A stretch of 31,674 nt of DNA from CAYPEZ01 sp964622275 (GTDB lineage Bacteria; Patescibacteriota; Minisyncoccia; Phycocordibacterales; UBA6899), in the NCBI GenBank assembly GCA_964622275.1, contig CAZUMX010000007.1, positions 1-31,674 on the forward strand, written 5' to 3'. Below, in pieces: positions 1 through 7,974 of the stretch. Position 1 is the first letter of the stretch. Each line of letters opens with the position of its first letter. The notes beneath the pieces were generated by a model. It was not told the origin of the DNA, did no database searches, and saw only the letters and a list, made by a program, of their open reading frames with translations. The translations under genes were made by a program, and so were the position numbers.

Positions 1-1
1 C

Positions 2-970
2 TTATTGTACCTGATTGGGCGGCGTGCGTCCTTCAAAATACGCAATAAGATTTTCGGCTGCCAGACGCGCCATCTCCCCACGTGTTGTTTCGGTGGCAGA
101 AGCAATGTGTGGAGTCAACACTGCGCTCTCGCATTCTGTGAGCCCCGGAGCAAGTCGAGGTTCGTTTTCGTAGACATCAAGCCCCGCTCCGGCAATCTTC
201 CCTTTTTTCAGCGCATCAACAAGTGCAACTTCATCTACCACTGGTCCACGAGAAGTATTGATGAGATATGCTGACTTTTTCATGAGCGCAAGACGGTCGG
301 CGTTAATAAGATGCTTCGTCGAATCAAGGAGTGGCACATGGATGGACACAACATCAGCATGCTCAAGCACCTCCTCTACTGAAGGATAAAATGTTGCTCC
401 AGTCTCTTTTTCAAAATCGGGGTTTTGCTTTACATCATAGTAAATCACGTTCATATCAAAACCTTTTTGACAGTGATATGCGAGACGAGAGCCAATACGT
501 CCCGCTCCCAGCACTCCTAGCGTTTTGCCTTTGAGGTCAGTCCCAAGAAGCATCATGGGGCCCCAGCCTTCGTATTTTCCAGCTCGAACGAGTCGATCTC
601 CTTCAACACTACGTGTTGCAACAGCAAGAATGAGTGCCATTGCATGTTCAGCAACGGTATTGGTCAACGCCCCAGGAGTGTTGGTGATGGTGATGCCACG
701 CTTCTTTGCCTCAGGCACATCAATGTTATTAAATCCTACCGCATAGTTTGCAAAGATTTTTGCAGATGGAACAGCATCAAAAACAGCACCGTTAATCGTA
801 TCAGTCAAGAGACACAACACTCCGTCATAAGGCTTTGCTTTAAGAGCTGCAAGAAGTTCAACTTGGGTGAGTACTCCATCCTTTTCACTCACATCAAGCG
901 TAAAGCCCTTGTCTCGAAGCATCGAGAGGCCAATCTCTGGAATCCGTCGTGTCACATAGATATTCGGCAT
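2..970 (-). CDS. D-isomer-specific 2-hydroxyacid dehydrogenase (glyoxylate/hydroxypyruvate reductase-like)
   Basis: The 322-residue protein has the normal length and fold order of NAD(P)-dependent D-2-hydroxyacid dehydrogenases. The dinucleotide-binding motif GAGRIG is at residues 155-160. The catalytic triad is visible: Arg241 in NTSRGP, Glu270 in YENEP and His288 in TPHIA. Family members reduce glyoxylate, hydroxypyruvate or other 2-keto acids in the cytoplasm. The sequence most resembles the glycerate dehydrogenase/glyoxylate reductase branch, but substrate cannot be decided from sequence alone. The stop codon lies at the left edge of the window, so the gene is complete. The ATG follows a T-rich stretch with no Shine-Dalgarno motif. 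A terminator hairpin of the next gene upstream lies 45 bases ahead of the start, so this gene probably has its own promoter, which I could not place. Family call is secure; exact enzyme is not. Confidence 0.9.
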   Translation of the reverse strand: MPNIYVTRRIPEIGLSMLRDKGFTLDVSEKDGVLTQVELLAALKAKPYDGVLCLLTDTINGAVFDAVPSAKIFANYAVGFNNIDVPEAKKRGITITNTPGALTNTVAEHAMALILAVATRSVEGDRLVRAGKYEGWGPMMLLGTDLKGKTLGVLGAGRIGSRLAYHCQKGFDMNVIYYDVKQNPDFEKETGATFYPSVEEVLEHADVVSIHVPLLDSTKHLINADRLALMKKSAYLINTSRGPVVDEVALVDALKKGKIAGAGLDVYENEPRLAPGLTECESAVLTPHIASATETTRGEMARLAAENLIAYFEGRTPPNQVQ

Positions 971-1014
971 GTCAAAAAGAAATAGAAATAACGATTACCC
1001 CAATATCCTATCAT

Positions 1015-1041
1015 AAAAGCACCCCCAGAAGAGGTGCTTTT
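1015..1041 (-). terminator. Rho-independent terminator after the LamG protein gene
   Basis: A perfect 9-bp stem (AAAAGCACC / GGTGCTTTT) encloses a 9-base loop. Read on the minus strand the stem ends in TTTT. It lies 22 bases beyond the stop codon of the LamG gene and 45 bases before the dehydrogenase start, so it separates the two units. The A-run on the other side means it could also act on the plus strand. Confidence 0.75.
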
Positions 1042-1063
1042 AAAAAGTCCTGTGAATAAGAGA

Positions 1064-2326
1064 CTACGGCATCGCCCCGATTTTCGTACGAGTCTTTGGC
1101 CCTGCAATACCCACTGGATCAAGCCCGTTTGCCTTTTGAAATGCAGTTACGGCGGCCTTTGTCATGACCCCAAAGTACCCAGTCGCTTTTACGGAAAGGT
1201 ATCCTTTCTTTATGAGATACTCTTGAAGCACTGTCACGTCAGCACCACGAGAACCAATCATCAGTGTCTTGGACAGTGTTGGGCCACTGCCGAGAATAAT
1301 TTCTGTGACAGGGACTTGAGTCAACGTCGTTGGGGTTGTTGTCGCACCCTGGGGCAACACGTGAGCGTTGATTGTTGCGCTCGACGGCACTCCTCCTGTC
1401 TTTGTGCACGTAATGGTATATGAACTATCCGTTGCAAGCTTTGTGAACGTTACACTTCCCGTAAGCGCGATTGGCGCTGTTTCCCAAGATGCGGTACATG
1501 AATTGGCATTCGTAACATTCCATGTCAGATGAATTGATCCTCCGAATGGAACAGCCTCTCCAGATGAGGTAAATGAAATTTGAGGCGTTGCTCCAGCGGG
1601 GATTGATGGTCCTTTTTGATTTGTCTCATTGTAGAGAGCTCTCGCATCATCAAGTGTGAGTGCGGTTCCAAAGATACGAACATCGTCAACAACCCCATCG
1701 AGCACCCCAGTAAAATCAGACGCATCAAGCGCCCCGAGTGTATAGCGGAGATTTCCAGTCGTAAAGTCTGAGACCCATTTCCCTGTGTTTGCGCCAGTCA
1801 CGAGTACCTCTTCTCCGTTCACATATACACTATATTTGAGGGCATTTGCCGAGATAACGACGTGGTACCAAGTTGATTTATCAAAGATAGCAGATGAGTC
1901 GACTTTCTGAGCGCTGGACCCTGCTCCTGCGCGTGTTCGAAGAATAAGCCGTCCTTCATAATCAGTCCCGAGTGACCAAAAGATTTTATCATCAGATGGA
2001 CTGCGTGCGGAGAAAAAGAAATTATTATTTGAAAGCGTATTGGCTTCTACCCACAAAGAGATACTCCCTTCTGTTCCTTGTGGAATAATATTTTCTCCAA
2101 GAGCAACGACTTCCCCATTTTTTCCATCAAAGCCAATAGCAGTACCAGATTTCCCCGACACCCATCCTGCTCCTCCTTGGATAAGCGCTTGACCAGAACC
2201 CACTGAAGGATTCGATGATGTTCCACTTCCTTCATCTAGAGGAAAGTAGAGCGTTGGAGTAGCAGCACTTGCAAGCAAAGGACTAAGAATAAAAAGAGTG
2301 CCAATAACGAGAGAGCGATGTTTCAT
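1064..2326 (-). CDS. Secreted LamG-like / Ig-like / peptidoglycan-binding protein
   Basis: This 420-residue protein starts with a signal peptide (residues 1-22, hydrophobic core, cleavage near ASA-AT). Residues about 24-235 form a concanavalin A/LamG-type beta sandwich, with the typical YFPLDEGSG start, DG..D..RIFG and 'ALYN' end. Residues about 248-325 are an Ig/PKD-like beta domain with two Cys. The last 70 residues are a PG_binding_1 domain (GSRGADVTVLQEYL, TGYFG..TKAAV..FQ). Family knowledge: such proteins are exported and held at the cell wall while the LamG domain binds glycan or protein partners. There is no catalytic domain. The gene follows the aldolase by 22 bases but has its own -10 box. 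Export and wall binding are well supported; ligand is unknown. Confidence 0.85.
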   Translation of the reverse strand: MKHRSLVIGTLFILSPLLASAATPTLYFPLDEGSGTSSNPSVGSGQALIQGGAGWVSGKSGTAIGFDGKNGEVVALGENIIPQGTEGSISLWVEANTLSNNNFFFSARSPSDDKIFWSLGTDYEGRLILRTRAGAGSSAQKVDSSAIFDKSTWYHVVISANALKYSVYVNGEEVLVTGANTGKWVSDFTTGNLRYTLGALDASDFTGVLDGVVDDVRIFGTALTLDDARALYNETNQKGPSIPAGATPQISFTSSGEAVPFGGSIHLTWNVTNANSCTASWETAPIALTGSVTFTKLATDSSYTITCTKTGGVPSSATINAHVLPQGATTTPTTLTQVPVTEIILGSGPTLSKTLMIGSRGADVTVLQEYLIKKGYLSVKATGYFGVMTKAAVTAFQKANGLDPVGIAGPKTRTKIGAMP

Positions 2327-2332
2327 ACTTTT

Positions 2333-2338
2333 ATAATA
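2333..2338 (-). promoter_or_regulatory. -10 box of a leaderless promoter for the LamG gene
   Basis: On the minus strand TATTAT is followed by six bases (AAAAGT) and the ATG at 2326. A weak -35 candidate (TTGCAG, 2362-2357) lies 18 bases upstream, inside the aldolase 3' end. Transcription would start at or beside the A of ATG. Confidence 0.5.
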
Positions 2339-2348
2339 CTATAAACTC

Positions 2349-3197
2349 TTAGAGCCCTGCAAAAAGTCGCAATTTATCCGTCACAACAAGTTTCATTGCT
2401 TCGACTGATGGTTTCATGATTTTGTATGGAGCAACTTCGTCAGGATGTTCAGCAATCTGCTTTTTTAGCGCATCGCGGTATGCAACTCGCACCTCTGTAT
2501 TAATATGCACGATGGCAACTCCTGCATCGATACATGCTCGAACTTCTTCTTTTGTATTTCCTGATGCCCCATGAAGAACAAGAGGGACGCCCGTTGCTTC
2601 AGCAATCGCACGAGCAAGGTTCGGCTTGAGCTCTGGCTCTGGAGCATTCTTGAGCATGCCATGGATATTCCCAATCGCAGGAGCAAAAAGATCCACTCCC
2701 GTCTCCTTTACAAATTTCGTCGCATCTTCAACGGTTGTCATGGTGACACCCTCCGGCACAGCATCGAGTTCCTTAGACGACTGACCGATGTACCCTAGTT
2801 CCGCCTCAATGAGCACGTTCGGATTTTTACTTCGAGCATATTCGACCGCTTGTTTCGTGAGTGCAATATTCTCGTCGATGCCAAGTTTTGCATTGTCCAT
2901 AATGACACTATCAAACCCCACATCAATGGCCTCTTTCACTCTCTCGAGTGAATACGTATGATCTGCATTAATAAAGATTGGGTATTGATGTTCATCACGT
3001 AGCGAACGCACTAATGCCACGACTTGTCTTACGCCAATAAAATCTCGCTCTCCTTCCGACACTCCAATAATGACAGGAAGATTGAGTGCTTTTGCAGACT
3101 GAAAGATCGCATTCAGTCCTTCGATGTTTGAAATATTAAAGTGCCCCACCGCTCGCTTATTCTTTTGCGCATCAAGAATAATATCTTTATATGTCAT
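2349..3197 (-). CDS. fba: Class II (zinc) fructose-bisphosphate aldolase family protein
   Basis: The 282-residue protein matches class II ketose-bisphosphate aldolases, which cleave fructose 1,6-bisphosphate to glyceraldehyde 3-phosphate and dihydroxyacetone phosphate with a divalent metal. Visible markers are Asp79-His80 in INADH, Glu132 in IEAELG, His179 in GNIHG, His209 in VLHGASG, and the phosphate-binding HINTEVR segment near residue 231. Length is in the usual 280-310 range. Tagatose-bisphosphate aldolases share these features, so specificity is inferred from the glycolytic neighbours (PfkB kinase, GAPDH, transketolase). The start is set by the -10 box seven bases upstream. Cytoplasmic. 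Confidence 0.9.
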   Translation of the reverse strand: MTYKDIILDAQKNKRAVGHFNISNIEGLNAIFQSAKALNLPVIIGVSEGERDFIGVRQVVALVRSLRDEHQYPIFINADHTYSLERVKEAIDVGFDSVIMDNAKLGIDENIALTKQAVEYARSKNPNVLIEAELGYIGQSSKELDAVPEGVTMTTVEDATKFVKETGVDLFAPAIGNIHGMLKNAPEPELKPNLARAIAEATGVPLVLHGASGNTKEEVRACIDAGVAIVHINTEVRVAYRDALKKQIAEHPDEVAPYKIMKPSVEAMKLVVTDKLRLFAGL

Positions 3198-3204
3198 AGG
3201 TCTA

Positions 3205-3233
3205 AGTGTACTCCGTATGTATACTTCTATCCA
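3205..3233 (-). promoter_or_regulatory. Promoter of the aldolase gene (-35 TGGATA, -10 TACACT)
   Basis: On the minus strand TGGATA (3233-3228) and TACACT (3210-3205) are separated by 17 bases. The ATG follows the -10 by seven bases, again a leaderless geometry. A second TATACT lies further upstream near 3237 and could be an alternative start. Confidence 0.5.
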
Positions 3234-3254
3234 GTATAAGAATTCGCAAACAAA

Positions 3255-3276
3255 ACCCGCTCTATAGAGAGCGGGT
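3255..3276 (-). terminator. Terminator hairpin overlapping the stop codon of the small ORF
   Basis: A 9-bp stem (ACCCGCTCT / AGAGCGGGT) with a 4-base loop is followed on the minus strand by TTTTGTTTG. The stop codon of the 83-residue ORF (3264-3262) lies within the stem. No plus-strand gene ends here, so the hairpin indicates a minus-strand transcript arriving from the right. Confidence 0.75.
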
Positions 3277-3513
3277 GGAAACTGGGAGCGAAGACTGAAT
3301 GAGCATCCAGATATTGTGAGGACTATTCTTTTTTGAGAGCGACAGGTGTCCAGGATGATGCTCGGTCAGAGCAATGTCACGAATGCGTGTGTCAGGAAAT
3401 TCTCTCTTGATGATTTTCCTGAGCATCAACCGTTTGATGTGCCCTTTTGGAAAGAACACAAAACGTGTCCCATCGAGAAGATCCCCAACACAATAATGTT
3501 TGACGATATGCAT
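3262..3513 (-). CDS. Small hypothetical protein (83 aa)
   Basis: I do not recognise this protein. It is 83 residues, basic and His-rich, with no clear signal peptide or membrane helix. Support for a real gene is contextual. A GGAG motif lies seven bases before the ATG. The ORF ends exactly in a strong minus-strand terminator. Without it a 400-base gap would separate the aldolase from the kinase in an otherwise tightly packed region. It is divergent from the plus-strand kinase, with 83 bases between the starts. Against it: no domain, and the C-terminal ~20 residues look low-quality. It could instead be a non-coding transcript ending at the same hairpin. Confidence 0.5.
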   Translation of the reverse strand: MHIVKHYCVGDLLDGTRFVFFPKGHIKRLMLRKIIKREFPDTRIRDIALTEHHPGHLSLSKKNSPHNIWMLIQSSLPVSTRSL

Positions 3514-3584
3514 TATTCATCTCCGCAAAAAAGAAAATCTTCCGCCACCACCCTACCCCCCTTCTCGATGAACGTCAATGTCGA

Positions 3585-3590
3585 TATACT
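3585..3590 (+). promoter_or_regulatory. -10 box of the leaderless promoter for the PfkB-family kinase
   Basis: TATACT is followed by six bases (GTTTAG) and the ATG at 3597. No good -35 is visible (TTCTCG at 3562-3567 has the right spacing but few matches). Confidence 0.5.
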
Positions 3591-3596
3591 GTTTAG

Positions 3597-4625
3597 ATGG
3601 ATACACAACAACCGCCCTTTGATTTCGTCGCTATTGGAGACACTGTCACCGATGCATTTATTCGTATTAAGCAAGCAAGTGTCTTTCATATTGAAACCCC
3701 TTCGGGTGAAGAAGAGACGCAGTTGTGCCTCGTGAATGGCGCTAAGATTCCTTATGAGTTTGCAACAGTCCTCGCTGGCGTTGGGAACTCAGCGAACGCA
3801 GCAGTGTCCGCAACCCGCCTCGGTCTCCGGAGTGCTCTTATTGCTGACGTGGGCAATGATGAGCATGGAAAAGAAATTATTGAGACCCTGAAGAAACAGG
3901 GTGTGGATACGCGGTACATCCGCGTGCACGACGGAAAGGTGTCCAACTATCACTACGTCCTTTGGCATGGAGCAGAGCGCACCATCCTCATCAAACACGA
4001 AGCCTATGAGTATGCTCTTCCGGCTGACCTCGAGACGCACGAGCCCCGATGGATGTACTTTTCTTCTGTCGGAGAAAACTCACTCCCCTATCACGAAGCT
4101 ATTGCAGACTATCTCGAGCGACATCCCAATGTACGTCTCGCATTCCAACCTGGAACATTCCAGATTAAACTCGGTGCAGAACGTCTCAAGCGTCTGTATG
4201 CCAGAACCGAAGTATTCTTCTGCAACACAGAAGAAGCGCGACTCATACTGAAAACTAACGAGCCCGACCCGTCAAAGCTCCCGAAGATGATGGCTGCACT
4301 CGGCCCCAAGATTCCCGTGATTACGGACGGACCAAAGGGTATGTATACCTACGATACAAAAACTGATACGACATTTTTCATGCCTCCATACCCAGACCCA
4401 AAACCACCACTCGAACGTACGGGTGCTGGTGATGCATGCGCATCAACATTCACTTCAGCCCTAGCACTCGGAAAATCCGTTGAGGAAGCATCACAGTGGG
4501 GACCAATCAACTCCATGTCTGTTGTCCAGTATGTTGGCGCTCAGGAAGGACTTCTCATAAGAGAGAAACTTGAAGAACATCTCAAAAACCGACCTCTTGA
4601 TTACGTCCCGAGAAAAATCTCCTAA
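3597..4625 (+). CDS. PfkB/ribokinase-family carbohydrate kinase
   Basis: The 342-residue protein has both PfkB signatures: a Gly-rich N-terminal substrate/lid segment (GVGNSANAAV, residues 61-70) and the C-terminal RTGAGDACAST (274-284), where Asp279 is the expected catalytic base and GAGD the anion hole. Family members phosphorylate a sugar, sugar phosphate or nucleoside with ATP in the cytoplasm. Candidates in this context are fructose, fructose 6-phosphate or ribose; the sequence does not decide. An insertion around residues 33-60 is longer than in typical ribokinases. It is the only plus-strand gene in the window, and its end converges on the next gene with nine bases between, leaving no room for a separate terminator. 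Confidence 0.85.
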   Translation: MDTQQPPFDFVAIGDTVTDAFIRIKQASVFHIETPSGEEETQLCLVNGAKIPYEFATVLAGVGNSANAAVSATRLGLRSALIADVGNDEHGKEIIETLKKQGVDTRYIRVHDGKVSNYHYVLWHGAERTILIKHEAYEYALPADLETHEPRWMYFSSVGENSLPYHEAIADYLERHPNVRLAFQPGTFQIKLGAERLKRLYARTEVFFCNTEEARLILKTNEPDPSKLPKMMAALGPKIPVITDGPKGMYTYDTKTDTTFFMPPYPDPKPPLERTGAGDACASTFTSALALGKSVEEASQWGPINSMSVVQYVGAQEGLLIREKLEEHLKNRPLDYVPRKIS

Positions 4626-4634
4626 ACATTGGAC

Positions 4635-6989
4635 CTACAAAAACGCAGTATCACCTCGTCGACGACGAATAATGTTTCTGTACGCAACGTAAAGAAGTCC
4701 TGCGGCTCCACTAAGAAAGAAGACCGCAAGAACGCTCATTGCAGAATGAGAAAATATAGTATATCCACTGAATCGAGTTTGCTGAGGGGTGACTGAGACT
4801 TTTGCGCCATCAATAAAAAATGTTCGTGGTGTGCTTTTTGCGAGGATGCGCCCAACACTATCTGTCACTGCAACAAACGCATGATGTTCTCCATCAGAAA
4901 GTATTGAGGTGACAGGTGCCGTCCACTGCCCTTCTGCATTAGCGTTCACACGAATAATTGTGGGATCGCTAAACACGTAGATGGTGACCAAAGTATTTGG
5001 AAACGCCTTCCCCGAAATCACTAGTGGTGTAGAGGTGCTTAACTGAGACTCATCGGTCGCACGAACACTGTCAACAGAGAGATGTTCAATGTCATCGACT
5101 CCCCCGATAGATGGGTTTTCAAAACGAAGAGCGTCGCCCTTTGAAGACAATGGGTTTCTATTTTGTAACATCTCTATCTGATCAAGAACTCCATCTTTAT
5201 CGGAATCTGCCTGATTCGCATTCGTGCCAAAAAAATGAGTTTCATCATAGTCACTTAACCCATCTTGGTCTGTGTCTACAGACAAGGGAGGACGTTCCGC
5301 AAATGCTCGGAGGATCTCGTTGCGCGCTTGCGCAATAATGTCCTCGGCCTCTTCACGAAGGTCATCAGGGAGGAGGCCTAAGCAAATATCATCGTGGTCA
5401 GCTGTTGCACAAAAAATCCTCAAGTCTTCTGGGCTACGAAGAGCGGGCGGAAGGTTTTCTCCAACGGAAAGAATTTCCTTTGTTGAGATGAGATCTGCGA
5501 CACCCCGAACTGGGAGTGTGAGACCTGTGCTTTCATCAACTTGGATCTGGTGGAACAATGGCTCGTCTGGGAGCAAATCTAATGAAATGTCAGGAAATTC
5601 GATTGAAGACTTCACCGTAGGAATTGGAGGCGTTATCGCTGAAATTGATTGTAAGGTGAGATGTGATGGAAGAATCTTCACCAATCGACTTCCTGGTACA
5701 AAATCACCTTTTGCCTGCACTGCATGAGCGACGAGACTATATTCTCCAGGTACCGCAGCTCCAACATTCCAGACATAAAGCCAACGACTACTATTTCCAT
5801 CGCGTGTCATCGCCCCAAGGACAAGACGATCGTCTTTCCCCACTCGCTCCAACGTCACTCCGGTCGCACCTCCTACATCAAGCCGAAGCGCGATAACTTC
5901 CCCTTGCTTCACAATTGGATCAACAAGTTTTCCATCACGAAAAAAAAGAATTGTTCCAGGTTTTGGTGGCACATATGCTCCTGTTGAGAGAGGGCACTGC
6001 GTAATAGTGAGAGCACCAGCTGTTGCACTTTTTATTTCAGTAATGATACCTGCCCTCGGAACAAAAGACCATGTATAGGACCCATTGCGAAGATATGCTA
6101 CTCCAGGCTGAAGCTGTGTGACTTCACCCAAAGAAGTGTCCTTCACAGAAAAATATCCTGCGTCTTCTGGCGTCAATTCAAAGTTGACATCGACACCTTC
6201 CTCAATAGGGTCACAAACTTCCCCAATCTTAACCTTTGGTATCACTTCTGTCGCACACGATTGCAAAGTAAACGCCCCTGATGATTCTCCTGAAATACGG
6301 TACCCCGATTCCACATCAGCCTTCCATGTATATGCCCCATTTGGAAGATATGCCAATCCTTGCGTGATCGTCGTCACAACATTTCCATTGGCTTTCGAGA
6401 TGATGACACGTGCGCCACGAGGTTCAATAGATACAGCGACAGGAGTCATACGCTTTGAGTCAAGACACGCACCGCCTGCACTCACTGTTACACGAACTGG
6501 GGAAAAGGAATTTGATGGCAGATCTTCTGTCCCTGTGCTTGGTGAAGATGGAGGGAGAATCGGATCAGTAGCAGTAGCTTGCGATAACGACGAACATGCG
6601 CCACTAATGGTGAACGTCCCCGCATATGTCCCCGATCTCATGTATCCTGCGCGAGGAATTCCCTCCCATGTATAGGTTCCCACTGGAAGCTCATAGAGCC
6701 CAGGCTCTTTGTCACCCAGATCGACTCCTCCCGCTCCATACATACTAAAATACCCACCTTCAACCGGCTGTGAAAAAAAACCGACAGTACGCTGAGGAGA
6801 TGCTCCTGTACAAACAACATCAGAAGACACCGCAACTGCGTAGGTTACTGGGAGCGATGGTGTCCCTTGTGTTGAAGATACTACTTGTGCGACTTGCTCA
6901 TCATTCTTTGTCGAGAACGACGAAACACCGAGCGTAAGCCCTACAAAAGCGATTGCAAGGATGAGTGGGGTGAGGAACGATTCCTTCAT
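4635..6989 (-). CDS. Membrane-anchored surface protein with three Cys-bracketed repeats, Ca-binding TSP3-like repeats and C-terminal TM
   Basis: This 784-residue protein has an N-terminal export signal or anchor (residues 8-26). Three beta modules follow. Each opens with a Cys (60, 175, 259), contains 'L..G.YTW....P.AGY' and closes with a Cys (132, 245, 332), consistent with one disulfide per module. Residues 340-440 are another beta domain. Residues 572-583 and 595-606 are DxDxDGxxDxxE thrombospondin-3/EF-hand-like calcium loops. Residues 645-730 are Ig-like ('PNTLVTIYVFSDP... GEHHAFVAVTDSVGR'). A transmembrane helix (about 749-771) and an RRRR stop-transfer tail end the protein, so most of it should be extracellular. 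No enzyme motif was found. The ATG lies three bases past the transketolase stop, with a -10 box inside that gene's 3' end. Function unknown. Confidence 0.8.
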   Translation of the reverse strand: MKESFLTPLILAIAFVGLTLGVSSFSTKNDEQVAQVVSSTQGTPSLPVTYAVAVSSDVVCTGASPQRTVGFFSQPVEGGYFSMYGAGGVDLGDKEPGLYELPVGTYTWEGIPRAGYMRSGTYAGTFTISGACSSLSQATATDPILPPSSPSTGTEDLPSNSFSPVRVTVSAGGACLDSKRMTPVAVSIEPRGARVIISKANGNVVTTITQGLAYLPNGAYTWKADVESGYRISGESSGAFTLQSCATEVIPKVKIGEVCDPIEEGVDVNFELTPEDAGYFSVKDTSLGEVTQLQPGVAYLRNGSYTWSFVPRAGIITEIKSATAGALTITQCPLSTGAYVPPKPGTILFFRDGKLVDPIVKQGEVIALRLDVGGATGVTLERVGKDDRLVLGAMTRDGNSSRWLYVWNVGAAVPGEYSLVAHAVQAKGDFVPGSRLVKILPSHLTLQSISAITPPIPTVKSSIEFPDISLDLLPDEPLFHQIQVDESTGLTLPVRGVADLISTKEILSVGENLPPALRSPEDLRIFCATADHDDICLGLLPDDLREEAEDIIAQARNEILRAFAERPPLSVDTDQDGLSDYDETHFFGTNANQADSDKDGVLDQIEMLQNRNPLSSKGDALRFENPSIGGVDDIEHLSVDSVRATDESQLSTSTPLVISGKAFPNTLVTIYVFSDPTIIRVNANAEGQWTAPVTSILSDGEHHAFVAVTDSVGRILAKSTPRTFFIDGAKVSVTPQQTRFSGYTIFSHSAMSVLAVFFLSGAAGLLYVAYRNIIRRRRGDTAFL

Positions 6990-6992
6990 TCT

Positions 6993-7967
6993 CTATAGTA
7001 TACCCCGAGCTACCGCAACAATACTGTCTTTATCCATATGGTACTCGCGGATAAGTTCATCTGGAGTTCCTGATTGTCCGAATTTATCATCGACGCCGAT
7101 AAAGGAGATTTTTGTTGGCTTCTTTTGGGAGAGAAATTCTGCCACAGCTCCACCAAGTCCGCCCTTTCGCTGGTGTTCTTCCACAGTCACGATTCCCTTC
7201 ACTTCTCCTGCAAGTTTAAGGAGTGCTTCTTCGTCGAGCGGTTTTACCGTAGCCATGTTCAGCATCACGACCCCCACTCCAGCGTCATCGAGCGCTTTTG
7301 CGGCAAAGAGCGCGTTGTGGACGACCGATCCAGTCGCGACAATTCCGACCTGGATTGGGTTCTTCGTTGAACGGAAAAATTCTTGTGCTTTCCCTATTTC
7401 AAACGGCGTCTCTTCGGTTGTAATGATTGGAGTCGCTTCACGTGCGAATCGAATATATGCAGGCCCGTCCCACTTGGCGACCGCAAGTGTGGCTTTCTTG
7501 GCTTCAATAGCATCACATGGAGCGACGACGATCATGCGTGGGATAAGGCGCATCAGTGCAATGTCCTCAATCGCTTGATGTGTGCCACCGTCAGGGCCTA
7601 CCGAGATCCCCGCATGACTTCCAACGACTTTTGCATTCACGTTGTTGTAGCAGATCGTTGTGCGGATCTGTTCCCAGTTTCTTCCAGGAGAAAACATTGC
7701 GTAGGACGAGAAGAACGGAATCTTCCCCATTGCAGCCATACCGCTTGCGACCGACGCCATCGACTGCTCCATGATACCCATTTCCACAAAACGGTTTGGG
7801 AACTTATTCTTAAAGAGGTGAATCATTGTTGATTCAGTGAGGTCTGCCGAAAGTGCAACAACATTATGATCGAGCTCCCCTGCTTGGAGAAGCCCTTCCC
7901 CAAACCCCTTACGGATAGGAGCTTGTGTAACGTCTTTATCAAATATTTTTGGATTAAGTGGAATCAT
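6993..7967 (-). CDS. Transketolase, C-terminal subunit (pyrimidine-binding and C domains)
   Basis: This is the second half of a split transketolase (324 residues). The pyrimidine-binding domain has the catalytic Glu67 in GIMEQ and the 'HAGISVGPDGGTHQAIEDIALMR' region (written here as family recognition). The C-terminal domain follows from about residue 195. Together with the preceding gene it transfers two-carbon units between sugar phosphates with thiamine diphosphate. I place the start at 7967, seven bases after the stop of the N half. A longer reading from 8024 would overlap that gene by 50 bases and add a poor 19-residue extension. DXP synthase shares the fold, but the order of motifs and neighbours (rpe, rpiB) favour transketolase. 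Confidence 0.9.
   Translation of the reverse strand: MIPLNPKIFDKDVTQAPIRKGFGEGLLQAGELDHNVVALSADLTESTMIHLFKNKFPNRFVEMGIMEQSMASVASGMAAMGKIPFFSSYAMFSPGRNWEQIRTTICYNNVNAKVVGSHAGISVGPDGGTHQAIEDIALMRLIPRMIVVAPCDAIEAKKATLAVAKWDGPAYIRFAREATPIITTEETPFEIGKAQEFFRSTKNPIQVGIVATGSVVHNALFAAKALDDAGVGVVMLNMATVKPLDEEALLKLAGEVKGIVTVEEHQRKGGLGGAVAEFLSQKKPTKISFIGVDDKFGQSGTPDELIREYHMDKDSIVAVARGIL
6997..7002 (-). promoter_or_regulatory. -10 box inside the 3' end of the transketolase gene
   Basis: TATACT on the minus strand is part of the last sense codons (ATA CTA) before the TAG of the transketolase C half. Seven bases separate it from the ATG at 6989. The surface protein may thus be transcribed both from the sugar operon and from its own leaderless promoter. 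Confidence 0.4.
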
Positions 7968-7974
7968 AAGATAA

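Noticed and set aside
3346..3735. 129-residue plus-strand ORF before the kinase
   Set aside because: It overlaps both the small minus-strand ORF and the start of the kinase in another frame, and has no domain or start signal.
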